Shown here: positions 55,967 to 64,000 of the stretch, piece after piece
How the letters are laid out: every line of letters begins with the position of its first letter
Numbering within the stretch: position 1 is the stretch's first letter
NCBI RefSeq assembly: GCF_000148725.1
Contig: NZ_GL476319.1
Location: 453,772-517,771, forward strand
Direction: 5' to 3'
DNA: 64,000 nt
Source: Roseibium sp. TrichSKD4
Lineage (GTDB): Bacteria > Pseudomonadota > Alphaproteobacteria > Rhizobiales > Stappiaceae
Notes under the pieces: model-generated
The model's input: only the letters and a program-made list of their open reading frames with translations
The model's database searches: none
What the model was told of the DNA's origin: nothing
Made by a program: the position numbers and the translations under genes

Positions 55967-56207
55967 TGGCTGCTTTGGCATCAGGTCATTGTCGTGCTGA
56001 GCATTCTCGGCACGTTTGAATTTGCGTCAGTTTGGCTTTTTGATCAACAACATGTCTCTCCCATAACAAACACAGAGTACGCTTTTGCGGCTCTCACCGT
56101 CCTTAAGACGAGATCTCTCTGTCGTTGAGCAGAAGGCCTGAACATTATCTACGAGGTCGAATGTTCGCCTCTACGGCCCTGTCAGAGAAGGGTCCTTCTG
56201 CCGTCGA
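55967..56207 (-). ncRNA. Probable bridge-RNA region of the IS1111-type element
   Basis: 240 bp of non-coding DNA after the transposase stop. In the IS1111 group the bridge RNA, which pairs with target and donor DNA, is made from this end; in the IS110 group from the 5' end. The role is inferred from element type; RNA folding was not computed. Confidence 0.4.
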
Positions 56208-57440
56208 TCATCCCTCAAAGAAGGGACGATAGGGTTCGCCGCGTTTGATGATCCCGTGTACGGTGCGGGCCATCTTGGCAGCGATTGCGGTATAGGCCTT
56301 TCGGCGCAAATGGGTGTTTTGTCGATCCTTGGCGATGTAACGTTCGAACTTGTCGCGGAAGCTGTTGGTCTTTTGCAGGATGGCAACCTGACCAGCCATC
56401 CAGAGAGTACGGCGCAATCTGGCATTGCCATATTTTGAGAGTTTGGTCTGGCCTCGGAAAGTCCCGGACTGGATCGTTGCGAGGTCCATCCCGCAAAACT
56501 TCAGAAACTGGCGGTGATGTTGAAAGCGGCGCAGGTCACCGGCTTCTGCCAATATGGTCAGGGCGTTTATCGGACCAATACCAGGAATGGATGTCAGCAG
56601 CTGATAGTCCGCATTGTTCTTGAGCAGCTCAACGGCGCGGTCCTCAATCTGATTACGCTGCGCGATCAGACCACCTCCCTCCGCGAGAACCATCCGGAAC
56701 ATCCTTACAGCGTCAGAATCTGGGGTAATTGGTAAGCCGACGGAGGTTTTTGCAGTCTTATAAATGTCTGCAAGCAAACGCTCTTTTGAGACCTTGCGGC
56801 CAACGACCTCCCAAGCATCGGCAATGAAGGCCTTTTGTTCCATGGCCGAGATAAAATGCGGCGAAGGATACCGCTCGAGGAAGGCAAAGAACCAATCACT
56901 GCGCGAACTGCGATGAAAGCGTTCTGCCTCGGGCCAATACAGCGGCAGGTAATGGGTCAGAACCCGATGCCAAAGCTCGGTCTTCGAGCGCGAGACGATG
57001 TCGTGGGTTTTGGAAAGTTCCTGAAGATCGTTCGTGCCGCACAGCATGGGGTCGTGGTAGAACTGCTCGTTCCCGATCTGCATCATGTGCAGGATGACCT
57101 GGGCATCCTTTGGATCGTTCTTGTCCCAACTGTTGTTCAAAGCCTCGCGGGTGCGGGCCAAAGCAACGGACGACACCAACTTGACTTCGAACCCTGCGCG
57201 CCCGAGCCGGTAAGCTAGGGCGCGATGGTAATTGCCCGTTGCTTCAAAAGCCGCGCGCACAGGACGACCATAGTCCAAGAGCGCCGCGATCAAGCGGTTA
57301 AAGTCGTCGAGCTGGTTCAACACAGTCAGACGGCGGCGGCGTTTTTTACCCGGAACAGCAATCAAAACTTCATGGCGAGCTTTTGCGATGTCGATCGCAA
57401 CCAAAACAGGCTCGGTCTGTGCAATATTGGCATCGGTCAT
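56208..57440 (-). CDS. IS110-family transposase (DEDD)
   Basis: 410 residues from ATG 57440 (the frame opens at 57509). N-terminal RuvC-like DEDD domain: AIDIAKARHEVLIAV (Asp), FEATGNYHRALAYRLG (Glu) and NDPKDAQVILHMMQ (Asp pair). C-terminal Transposase_20 domain: LLTSIPGIGPINALTILAEAG and a region with the essential Ser (GTFRGQTKLSKYGNARLRRT). Apparently intact. Confidence 0.93.
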   Translation of the reverse strand: MTDANIAQTEPVLVAIDIAKARHEVLIAVPGKKRRRRLTVLNQLDDFNRLIAALLDYGRPVRAAFEATGNYHRALAYRLGRAGFEVKLVSSVALARTREALNNSWDKNDPKDAQVILHMMQIGNEQFYHDPMLCGTNDLQELSKTHDIVSRSKTELWHRVLTHYLPLYWPEAERFHRSSRSDWFFAFLERYPSPHFISAMEQKAFIADAWEVVGRKVSKERLLADIYKTAKTSVGLPITPDSDAVRMFRMVLAEGGGLIAQRNQIEDRAVELLKNNADYQLLTSIPGIGPINALTILAEAGDLRRFQHHRQFLKFCGMDLATIQSGTFRGQTKLSKYGNARLRRTLWMAGQVAILQKTNSFRDKFERYIAKDRQNTHLRRKAYTAIAAKMARTVHGIIKRGEPYRPFFEG

Positions 57441-57578
57441 AGTCGGTCTCCCTTGCAGTGTGGTTTGTTGCAAAACCACTGTAGGGACCTGAGACCCGGC
57501 TATGATCACCTTCTGCGCTATTTGGTGGCTGCGCAGGCAATCATAGCCTCTGAAGCAGTGTCATTCCGAAGGTGTTAT

Positions 57579-57872
57579 GGGCCGGAGTTCATTGCTCAGG
57601 CAGTCAGGGACTGGATCAACGCTGTGGGTGCAAAGACCGCGTACATCGAACCAGGTTCGCCATGGGAGAACGGATACTGCGAGAGCTTCAACGCCCGCCT
57701 CCGAGATGAGCTACTCAATGGTGAAATCTTCTACAGCTTAAAGGAAGCACAAATCCTGATTGAACAATGGAGGAAACATTACAATACCAAACGCCCACAC
57801 AGCGCCTTGGGCTACCTACCACCGGCACCAGAAACCATCGTCCGGATGGACCAAAGCCCAGTCATGCACTAA
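57579..57872 (+). pseudogene. IS3 OrfB, 3' part
   Basis: 97 codons continuing the interrupted orfB: GPEFIAQAVRDWINAVGAKT, catalytic Glu in SPWENGYCESFNARLRDEL, ending QSPVMH. It joins 55947 in frame. Confidence 0.9.
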
Positions 57873-57875
57873 CAA

Positions 57876-58469
57876 TCAAAACGGACCACTCAGGTGGGGC
57901 TGATCACGAAAGCCGTTGTTTCTGTTTGTTTGCGCCGCGCCAGATATGACATTCCGCACAAGATTTGAAACGATAGCGATTTCGATGTCCGTTGTTAGGC
58001 ATTCCAAAAAGAACCGCAAAAGATGCTCGGGATCATCGACGTGTTTTGCGATGCGAACGACGGCAATCCACCCTGAATTTGTCGATCTTTCCAGGAACTT
58101 CTCCAAGAGTGGCAGGAAATAGGCAGCCTCTTTAGGCGCTGTATCGATCAACTTATAAATTTTGTTTTCGCCGTAATGGTGATCATTCTCACCTTCGCGG
58201 TCATAGCAGACGTCAGGATCATGAATATCGGTTGCCCAAACGCTGCTGTAGTAATGGATCAGTTCCAACGGATCAGTCGGGAGAAGCTCGTCGTAATATG
58301 CGCGAAGCCGTTGTTGGTAGTCTTCATCGGCATCGTTTCTATCAAAATAGAGCCAATCATTAACTCCGAGTGCCGCCTTATGCCATCCGGGATAGGCTTC
58401 GCGCAGGCGTGCGATCATAGCCTGTAAGTCGTCAAGTAAAACGGCATTGGAGAAAAGGCTTCTCAAATG
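57876..58469 (-). pseudogene. 3' part of the STAND gene after the amber codon, cut by IS3
   Basis: In the same frame as the 757-codon upstream part, directly behind its TAG (58470-58472): HLRSLFSNAVLLDDLQAMIA onward, helical and acidic (GENDHHYGENKIYKLIDTAP). The native sequence stops at about 57907; the last eight codons (QPHLSGPF) are IS3 tip sequence. The true C-terminus is lost. Confidence 0.75.
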
Positions 58470-60743
58470 CTAGCCAATAGTATTTAGCGCCGTTTGATGG
58501 TTGGGATCATTGGTATCAATGGCAATTTTCTCAAGGCGTGACAAAGCCGCTCGATAGTAATCAAAAATCTCTCCGTGTATTGTGGGCTGCCAATCCTGCA
58601 AAGCTTCTCCGGCTCCGATATGTTCCGAGCCTCCAGACCGAGAAAAATGCCTCGTTTCGAGCATGCGATTAAGCGCATCAACGCAGAGTTTCCGTACCCG
58701 TTCATCGGCATCGGCTAGTCCGTCATCCAACACAACGAGCTTTTCCCCAGGCGTAGCTTCTGTTCCCGATAGGTAAAGCTGGAAAAGGCCTGTGAATTGA
58801 CCAGAGGCATTGTTCGACCAGTCTTCGTTTTCCGCGGCACCGAGCTTCAGCAACAACCTGGCTGCCACATCAAACGTCTGACGGCGAAAAACCAGTTTCT
58901 CGAGTGCCCATATCGTATTTCGTCGGCCTGTTTCAAAAGCTACGAGTTCGTCGATAGTCTTTCCGGAGAGCAGCCTATTCAGGTGCTCCATTGTTGCGTC
59001 AGGCGCAAGGTGGACAAAACGGTCGAGAAGCTCTGAGCCAAATTCACTGTCAAGAGCCGCCTCATCAGGCAAAGCCTCAGAAAGCAGAGCATGACCGAAA
59101 TTCGATACCTTATCTGACCAGGACATCCAGCGTAGGCGTCCAACCATCCTCAGCTTCATTTCTTCGCTGAGAGAGCGGAACAAGTCCTCTAAAGTCCCCG
59201 CAGGGTTGCTTTCGAGCCACTGATTTGACAAGCGCATCGCTAGCGGAAGCGGCTGCACCTCGCCATAATCTCCCTGACGAAAAAGGACGCCGCGCTCGGC
59301 AAAGCGCTGCAATTCGTTGAACAATTGTCGTGCAGCCTTGCCGCAAAAAGCTGCTATCTCCTCGAGTTCATCTGCGGCATCGTTTTCCATGCCAACGATT
59401 GTAAAGAGACTCAGAAGCTGCAAGCTTTCAAAGGCTGACTGATCTACTTCATGCTCACCCCACACGATCCGCGAAATCAGGGTCTCGACCGAGCTCAGTT
59501 CTTCGTCTCCACCTTCCAAAGCACGGGATGCGAATACCGCCATCCTTGGGAAACCTTGCGACAAGTCGCGGATCAGGGAAGCATTCCGTTCGCTGACCTG
59601 TTTGTTGGTTGCCTCGGCAATATGGCCGATCAATTCATTTGACGCGGCATTGAGCTCAACAATCAGGTTGCGGCGCATGCCTTGCGCCTTAGTCTCAACG
59701 CCTATCGTTATGAGATGGCAGCGGGAGCCGTCCCGATGGACGGTTTCACTCAGCTTCGTATGGACTTGATCCGGACAATCATCGACAACCAACAGTGTGC
59801 GAGATCCGGTATCGGTAATTTCGCGCGCTATATTCGGAAGCCGATCTTTAACGTCCTCGTAGAGACAATAGATAATCTGGCTCTCGCTCAAGACATCTTG
59901 CGGCAAAGCAGTTTGGCTTGCGATGAGTTGGTGGACGAGGCGCGTTTTTCCAAATCCTGATGGTCCGATTATGCGAACGGCATTTCCTCGTGTCGCGAGG
60001 AAAGTGGATATGACTTCCTGGATTTCATCAAAGGATTTTTCCTCTGCAACCGCGGCATCGTCGTTTTGCCAGGTTTGAATTTCCGCCCCTTTGGCAGTAA
60101 ACCGTGTGTCGCCGTTTTGCTGAAATTCAATTTCAGAGATTTCAGGTGTGCGACTCCAATCCTCGAAGGTTTGAAACCCACCGAGATGAACGTCACGCAG
60201 CAACGCGTTGAGCCAGAGCGCCACCGACGGATGCGTATTCGTCCATGCAGCTAGTCTGTTGCAATCATAAATTTGGATCGAGGATAGCAGGGAAGGATCG
60301 TTACCGGTGTCTATTATCCCTTCTTGAATAGCTTTAACACGACGGTCGACGATTGTGCCGACAACCGGAGTTGGCGTTACGATGACATAACCACCACTCT
60401 GCGAAATGGCTTCCTCTAGAGCTTCGCTAAGTTTTGGCTCGTCGGAACCTTGCGAGGGCTTCGTCTGCGTTTCCGCTTTCAGACCAGCTGGAGAGGTTAC
60501 TCCCTTTTTACATTGAAAAATCGTGAAACCGCTTGGCAACCAATCGGTCTCATTCGGTCCACCTGACCATGAAACACGAGCATCATCACCACCGTCAGCG
60601 ATAGTTATCTGCGCTGGGGCTGTACCGGATCGTAAAGGAATAGAATTTTTGTTGAGTTCAGCACTGATGAGACGACGAAGGAGGTCGACGACCTGATGTT
60701 CATCCAGCCGTTTAACTTGATCGGAATTAACCACAAAAATCAT
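58470..60743 (-). CDS. Nuclease-STAND NTPase, Avs-like defence protein (interrupted)
   Basis: 757 codons from ATG 60743 (AGG about 10 nt upstream; the frame opens at 60776). N-terminal part looks like an Mrr-type endonuclease: NETDWLPSGFTIFQCKKG gives a D-(Q)xK pattern near residues 68-80. Central NTPase: Walker A in IIGPSGFGKTRLVHQL (about 255-268) and Walker B in RTLLVVDDCPDQ (about 312-322). The remainder is helical, repeat-like (LLSLFTIVGMENDAADELEE, VRKLCVDALNRMLETRHFSR). Nuclease-STAND-repeat layout is that of antiviral Avs proteins. The frame goes on past TAG 58470-58472, then is cut by IS3. Function is inference. Confidence 0.65.
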   Translation of the reverse strand: MIFVVNSDQVKRLDEHQVVDLLRRLISAELNKNSIPLRSGTAPAQITIADGGDDARVSWSGGPNETDWLPSGFTIFQCKKGVTSPAGLKAETQTKPSQGSDEPKLSEALEEAISQSGGYVIVTPTPVVGTIVDRRVKAIQEGIIDTGNDPSLLSSIQIYDCNRLAAWTNTHPSVALWLNALLRDVHLGGFQTFEDWSRTPEISEIEFQQNGDTRFTAKGAEIQTWQNDDAAVAEEKSFDEIQEVISTFLATRGNAVRIIGPSGFGKTRLVHQLIASQTALPQDVLSESQIIYCLYEDVKDRLPNIAREITDTGSRTLLVVDDCPDQVHTKLSETVHRDGSRCHLITIGVETKAQGMRRNLIVELNAASNELIGHIAEATNKQVSERNASLIRDLSQGFPRMAVFASRALEGGDEELSSVETLISRIVWGEHEVDQSAFESLQLLSLFTIVGMENDAADELEEIAAFCGKAARQLFNELQRFAERGVLFRQGDYGEVQPLPLAMRLSNQWLESNPAGTLEDLFRSLSEEMKLRMVGRLRWMSWSDKVSNFGHALLSEALPDEAALDSEFGSELLDRFVHLAPDATMEHLNRLLSGKTIDELVAFETGRRNTIWALEKLVFRRQTFDVAARLLLKLGAAENEDWSNNASGQFTGLFQLYLSGTEATPGEKLVVLDDGLADADERVRKLCVDALNRMLETRHFSRSGGSEHIGAGEALQDWQPTIHGEIFDYYRAALSRLEKIAIDTNDPNHQTALNTIG

Positions 60744-60826
60744 CTTAAAATACCTAGAGCTGAGAATATAGAACACCTCAAAATTGAAGAATCAGCCATT
60801 GCAAGCAAGCGAGTGTAGACATCGAT

Positions 60827-61108
60827 TCACAGAATACTCTTACCGATGAAACCGCGCCCCGGTAATCGGCGGATTGGACACGTCCGGCACGTCGCAAATG
60901 TCGGTCTTGCCCAAAACTGCATCATCCCGACCACCGCATTAGCCGCGTCATGCGCCTCCAGTTCGCCCCGCTTTGTACGCTCATGCCAAGCGCGCTTGCG
61001 GGTTTCGACAAAACGCCGGGCAGCGACCATGGCTTCGCAGTAAAGCTTCGGATCACGTTTAAAGACTTCCGCCGCAAACGCCTGAGGGGCGACATTTTCC
61101 CGTTGCAT
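60827..61108 (-). CDS. Small protein of the mobile element, unknown
   Basis: 93 residues, MQRENVAPQAFAAEVFKRDP, then arginine- and alanine-rich helices (ARRFVETRKRAWHERTKRGE) and a Cys pair (CRTCPIRR). No family recognised. 13 bp downstream of the integrase on the same strand, so perhaps a companion of the recombinase. The C-terminus is odd (GRGFIGKSIL). Confidence 0.45.
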   Translation of the reverse strand: MQRENVAPQAFAAEVFKRDPKLYCEAMVAARRFVETRKRAWHERTKRGELEAHDAANAVVGMMQFWARPTFATCRTCPIRRLPGRGFIGKSIL

Positions 61109-61121
61109 TCTCTTTCCCCTT

Positions 61122-62600
61122 TTATCGCTTCACCTTTCGCCGCCTTCGCCGCACGTCCGGCCCGCTTAAACTGTCAAACAGCCCGGCATCAAACGGCAAT
61201 TCGATTTTTTGAAGTTCCTTGTGCCGGTAGGCCAGCGACCCACCGTCGCCATAGTCAGGCCGTTTAAGCGCATGGCCCATCAAAAGACAGCGCAGCTCAT
61301 AATCAAGATGCGCTTCCTTCATCCGGCTTTCAAAGGAATGGCGAAGCGAATAGACCCGGTGACTGGCAGACGGCAAAAGATCCATGCGCCGCAAATGCTT
61401 CATCGCCGTTGCCGAGAAATTGGTTTCCTTGTCCCGGTAACGCGCAAAGCCGTCCGGCGCGCGTTTGAACGCTTCCAGCGCCACGCCTATCAGCGGAATT
61501 TGCCGAATGCTGGATTCCGTCTTGATTGCCCTGTCTTCCCGAAACCGGATTTCAATGAAGGGGATTTCGGCGTCCAGATAGATCTGGTCGCCCGTGATGT
61601 TGCAAAGCTCGGACGGGCGGCACCCGGTCTCAATCAGACAGAGGAAAAGAAGCGCCGCTTCCCGGTTTAAACCGTCAAAGGCAACCGGCACCAAGAACCT
61701 CTCGCAAATCCAGCTCACGGCAAATGGCGGCACGTCCTACTTCAGCGCTTTCGGATCGCGGAAGGAAAGGTTCCTAAACGGGTTTTCCCGCGTATCTTCG
61801 CCAAGGCGGCGATAATATTCGCCGTAGATCCGGCGCATGTTGCCAATGTCCCGGTTGGCGGAATTGCCGGAAAGCCGTTTCTGACCTCGTTTACCCTTGG
61901 GACCGCCGGTTACCCGCTTCTTCCACCAATCGTAAAAGGCCAGCGCATCTTCGCGGGTAATCGCGGCTAAATCCTTATCTCCCACAACCTTGATGAAATT
62001 CGCCGCCGCCCGGCGTTTGACCTTCCTGTAATTCTCTTTCTGGGTTTCGCTCTTGCCCGTCAGCTCGTCCGGCGCGATTTCATCCAGAAAGATCTCCAGC
62101 GCCTTGGACACTTTCACCGATGGCTTGGGAGCCGTGCCCAGCAAGGCTTCGGCATCCGATTGCAGCGCCAGCTCCGCCCGCGCTTTCCCTGCCCCCTGCG
62201 CCGAACGTCTTTCCAGCGCTTCCAGCCGTTCCAGAACATCGTCCAGCGGCGCTTGGGTCAAAAGGTCATGGGAAGACTTCCAGACAAATCCGAGCGCCAG
62301 CGCCCGCTTTTGGGCCGATACATACCGCGCCGTTGCCGGATCAATCGCCGCTCCAACGCCAGCGCCACCCGCACCGCCCACAACACGCGACGACGCAACG
62401 CCCATGAGCGAAGCCCAATAAAGCGAATCCGCTTCCTCCATCGCATCCCGCCGCACCCGCGCAACGTCCAGCGATTTTGTCTTGAGAGAGATTTCCAGAG
62501 ATGACCGATTGACCAGAGACCGAACGTCCACCGGCACTTGCCGCCGGTAATACCAGGTGCCGGAACGATGGCACTTCAGGAACCGATCCTTGTCACGCAC
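61122..62600 (-). pseudogene. int: Tyrosine integrase with in-frame amber codon
   Basis: From GTG 62600 (AGGA upstream). N-terminal SAM-like/DUF6538-type part and core-binding domain run to SFRDPKALK, then TAG (61737-61739), then the same frame continues: DVPPFAVSWICERFL and the catalytic domain. Catalytic residues are all after the stop: Arg in ETGCRPSELCNI, HxxR-like box SLRHSFESRM, His in LLMGHALKRPDY and Tyr in SLAYRHKELQ. With readthrough or a single base change it would be complete (about 492 codons). It adjoins the 3' end of tRNA-Leu, a classical attachment site. Confidence 0.85.
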
Positions 62601-62730
62601 CCCGTTTTCCTACACGCAATTGGGGTAAAAACTGGGGTAAATATTGGGGTAAAATCCGCCAAAACGTCAACGAAAAATTCGTGACATTCCAGATTAACTA
62701 ATGATTTCAAATGGATACAATATGGGTAAA

Positions 62731-62815
62731 TGGTGCGGACGACGGGACTCGAACCCGTATGACCGAAGTCGAGGGATTTTAAGTCCCTTGCGTCTACCAG
62801 TTTCGCCACGTCCGC
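62731..62815 (-). tRNA. tRNA-Leu (anticodon UAA)
   Basis: 85 nt including CCA. Acceptor GCGGACG / CGTCCGC, D-arm with GGTAGAC, anticodon stem AGGGA-cttaaaa-TCCCT giving anticodon TAA, long variable arm, T-arm GGGTTCGAGTCCC. The 3' end faces the integrase 131 bp away. Confidence 0.96.
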
Positions 62816-63021
62816 TTCGCGCTCTTGCCTAGCTTCTGAAACGACGTTTCGCAAGTTCCTTTGCTTGGTCCAAGTCACTTTCCCGCATCTTTTGCCAAAA
62901 GCACTGGAAATCTGAAACCGGGCTTTGTATCTGATAGGGTAAGAAACAACGGCACCCATGTAAGCGGCTTGTCATTTTGGCAGGCTGTGCCCCATCCAGA
63001 ACCAAAGCGCAAAGACAAATC

Positions 63022-63852
63022 ATGGTCTCCTATATTGATGCTGCCGAGGCACCCTTGAAAAACACCGGTCAGGTGCGCCTGTACGGTCCGGAAGATTTTG
63101 AGGCCATGGAACGCGCCTGTCAGTTGACGGCAAAGTGTCTGGATCTGGTCTCAAACATGGTCGAGCCGGGCGTAACAACCAAGGCGATTGATGATTTCGT
63201 CTTTGAATACGGCATGGACCATGGCGCGGTGCCGGCGACGCTGAACTATCGCGGTTATACCAAATCGTCCTGCACCTCGATCAACCACGTTGTCTGCCAT
63301 GGCATTCCGAACGAAAAGCCCCTGCGTGAGGGCGATATCATCAATGTGGATGTAACGTTGATTCTAGACGGCTGGCACGGCGATTCCAGCCGGATGTACC
63401 CGGTCGGGCAAATCAAGCGCGCAGCTGAACGGCTGATTGATGTCACTTACGAATCTCTCATGCGCGGAATTGCTGCGGCAAAACCTGGCAACACAACAGG
63501 CGACATTGGCGCGGCTATTCAAGCCTATGTGGAAGCTGAACGCTGCTCGGTTGTCCGGGATTTTTGCGGACACGGTCTCGGGCTTTTGTTCCACGACACG
63601 CCCAACATTCTGCACTATGGCCGCCCCGGGGAAGGCGTTGAGCTAAAGCCCGGCATGATTTTCACCATCGAACCGATGGTCAATTTAGGTCGCCCACATG
63701 TGAAGGTCCTGAATGACGGCTGGACCGCTGTGACCCGAGATCGTTCATTGTCAGCGCAATTTGAACATTCCATCGGCATCACGCCGGATGGCTGTCAGAT
63801 ATTCACCACCTCGCCGGGTGGCCTTCATAAACCCGGCTTCGACAACGTCTAA
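63022..63852 (+). CDS. map: Methionine aminopeptidase type I
   Basis: 276 residues from ATG 63022 (frame opens at 62977; weak ribosome site). Removes initiator Met. Metal ligands visible: DVTLILDGWHGDSSRMY (two Asp), FCGHGLGLLFHDTP (His), FTIEPMVNLG (Glu) and AQFEHSIGIT (Glu). Chromosomal; radC follows 10 bp later. Confidence 0.96.
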   Translation: MVSYIDAAEAPLKNTGQVRLYGPEDFEAMERACQLTAKCLDLVSNMVEPGVTTKAIDDFVFEYGMDHGAVPATLNYRGYTKSSCTSINHVVCHGIPNEKPLREGDIINVDVTLILDGWHGDSSRMYPVGQIKRAAERLIDVTYESLMRGIAAAKPGNTTGDIGAAIQAYVEAERCSVVRDFCGHGLGLLFHDTPNILHYGRPGEGVELKPGMIFTIEPMVNLGRPHVKVLNDGWTAVTRDRSLSAQFEHSIGITPDGCQIFTTSPGGLHKPGFDNV

Positions 63853-63861
63853 CGGAGTTCC

Positions 63862-64000
63862 ATGACAGGCCAGCTTCCCGGTTTTCAAGAAAGCACAGTA
63901 AAACCCAACGACCTGGCCGGTCACAGAGAACGATTGCGAGAACGGTTTAGATTGGGGGGCGAACCTGCCTTGCCCGACTATGAGCTGCTTGAACTGCTGC
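63862..64000 (+). CDS. radC: DNA repair protein RadC, 5' part
   Basis: N-terminal 46 codons, cut by the window edge. MTGQLPGFQESTVKPNDLAG and then HRERLRERFRLGGEPALPDYELLELL is the RadC N-terminal helix-hairpin-helix (UPF0758) signature. JAMM protease-like domain lies outside. Next to map as in related genomes. Confidence 0.85.
   Translation, partial: MTGQLPGFQESTVKPNDLAGHRERLRERFRLGGEPALPDYELLELL

Larger units (their letters stand above)
55948..57578 (-). mobile_element. IS110-family element, IS1111-type, 1631 bp
   Basis: Inserted in the IS3 orfB between AAC and GGG of SDN|GPEF. It has no terminal repeats but an 11-bp perfect inverted repeat (TTCGGAATGAC / GTCATTCCGAA) placed 8 bp inside each end (55956-55966 and 57560-57570). 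Subterminal repeats and a long 3' non-coding part mark the IS1111 subgroup. One intact transposase. Confidence 0.85.
55059..57906 (+). mobile_element. IS3-family element (about 1.2 kb) split by an IS110-family insert
   Basis: Left tip TGATCCTCCCCC..., right tip the inverse of TGATCAGCCCCAC; both run into a GTGGTCC block. OrfA and orfB overlap in two frames. Without the 1631-bp insert the element is 1217 bp, normal for IS3. No clear target duplication is visible, and the neighbours on both sides (virD4 and the STAND gene) are cut, which suggests an adjacent deletion. Confidence 0.85.

Noticed and set aside
55919-56128. 69-codon frame across the IS3/IS110 junction
   Set aside because: Chimeric frame spanning an insertion boundary; no product expected.
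62731-62815. tRNA-Leu as possible amber suppressor for the three TAG codons
   Set aside because: The anticodon is UAA, reading the Leu codon UUA; it cannot decode UAG.
1-64000. CRISPR arrays, rRNA genes and prophage structural genes
   Set aside because: No regularly spaced repeats, no rRNA-like sequence and no capsid, tail or terminase genes were recognised.

Overview
The window is chromosomal DNA of an alphaproteobacterium. The best guess is Hyphomicrobiales, perhaps a marine Stappiaceae (Roseibium/Labrenzia-like) organism. The basis is a ccmI-ccmE-ccmF operon, a feuN-feuP-feuQ-like two-component locus, the bacterial transglutaminase-like cysteine peptidase, DUF3126 and the small NDUFS6-like zinc finger protein. 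The placement rests on gene content and protein look only; no 16S is present.

Layout. 1-5.5 kb: cytochrome c maturation genes (ccmF cut by the window edge), a conserved unknown protein and a surface-antigen lipoprotein. 5.6-8.0 kb: histidine kinase, response regulator (two frameshifts) and a small periplasmic partner. 8.2-19.2 kb: housekeeping genes (degenerate GGDEF, EEP phosphatase, DUF1194, aminotransferase, GNAT, Na/Pi transporter, ketopantoate reductase-like, acyltransferase, thrS). 20.0-22.2 kb: yidD and a likely copper/redox envelope operon. 22.3-24.3 kb: an inserted-looking TetR/hydrolase cassette flanked by a duplicated 3' end of a NifU-like scaffold gene. 25-34 kb: folE, hisI, CBS protein, rhomboid, PAS, PilZ, LapG-like peptidase, two Imm11-like proteins and a gamma carbonic anhydrase. 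34-36.3 kb: DUF3126, cysE, enoyl-CoA hydratase. 36.4-39.4 kb: a LysR gene broken by an IS630 element, next to a dehalogenase-like hydrolase. 39.7-50 kb: hydrolases, zinc finger protein, FAD monooxygenase, CinA-like protein, gpt, L,D-transpeptidase, sfsA, trkH, DUF898 (frameshifted), M48 protease.

50.0-62.7 kb is a decayed integrative and mobilizable element next to the 3' end of a tRNA-Leu(UAA) gene. It holds MobC, a relaxase, a Fic protein, a truncated VirD4 coupling protein, a nested insertion (an IS1111-type IS110 element inside an IS3 element), a nuclease-STAND NTPase defence-like gene with an in-frame amber codon and an IS-cut end, a small unknown gene, and a tyrosine integrase with an in-frame amber codon. 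The chromosome resumes with map and radC (cut by the window edge).

Two patterns run through the window. Five apparent single-base deletions break otherwise well-conserved genes (feuP twice, DUF898, a hydrolase tail, one Imm11-like start), which may be assembly errors or real decay. Three in-frame TAG codons interrupt accessory genes (LysR, STAND NTPase, integrase). The most interesting candidates are the STAND defence gene, the nested IS1111-type element with a probable bridge-RNA region, and the duplicated scaffold-gene end around the TetR/hydrolase cassette.
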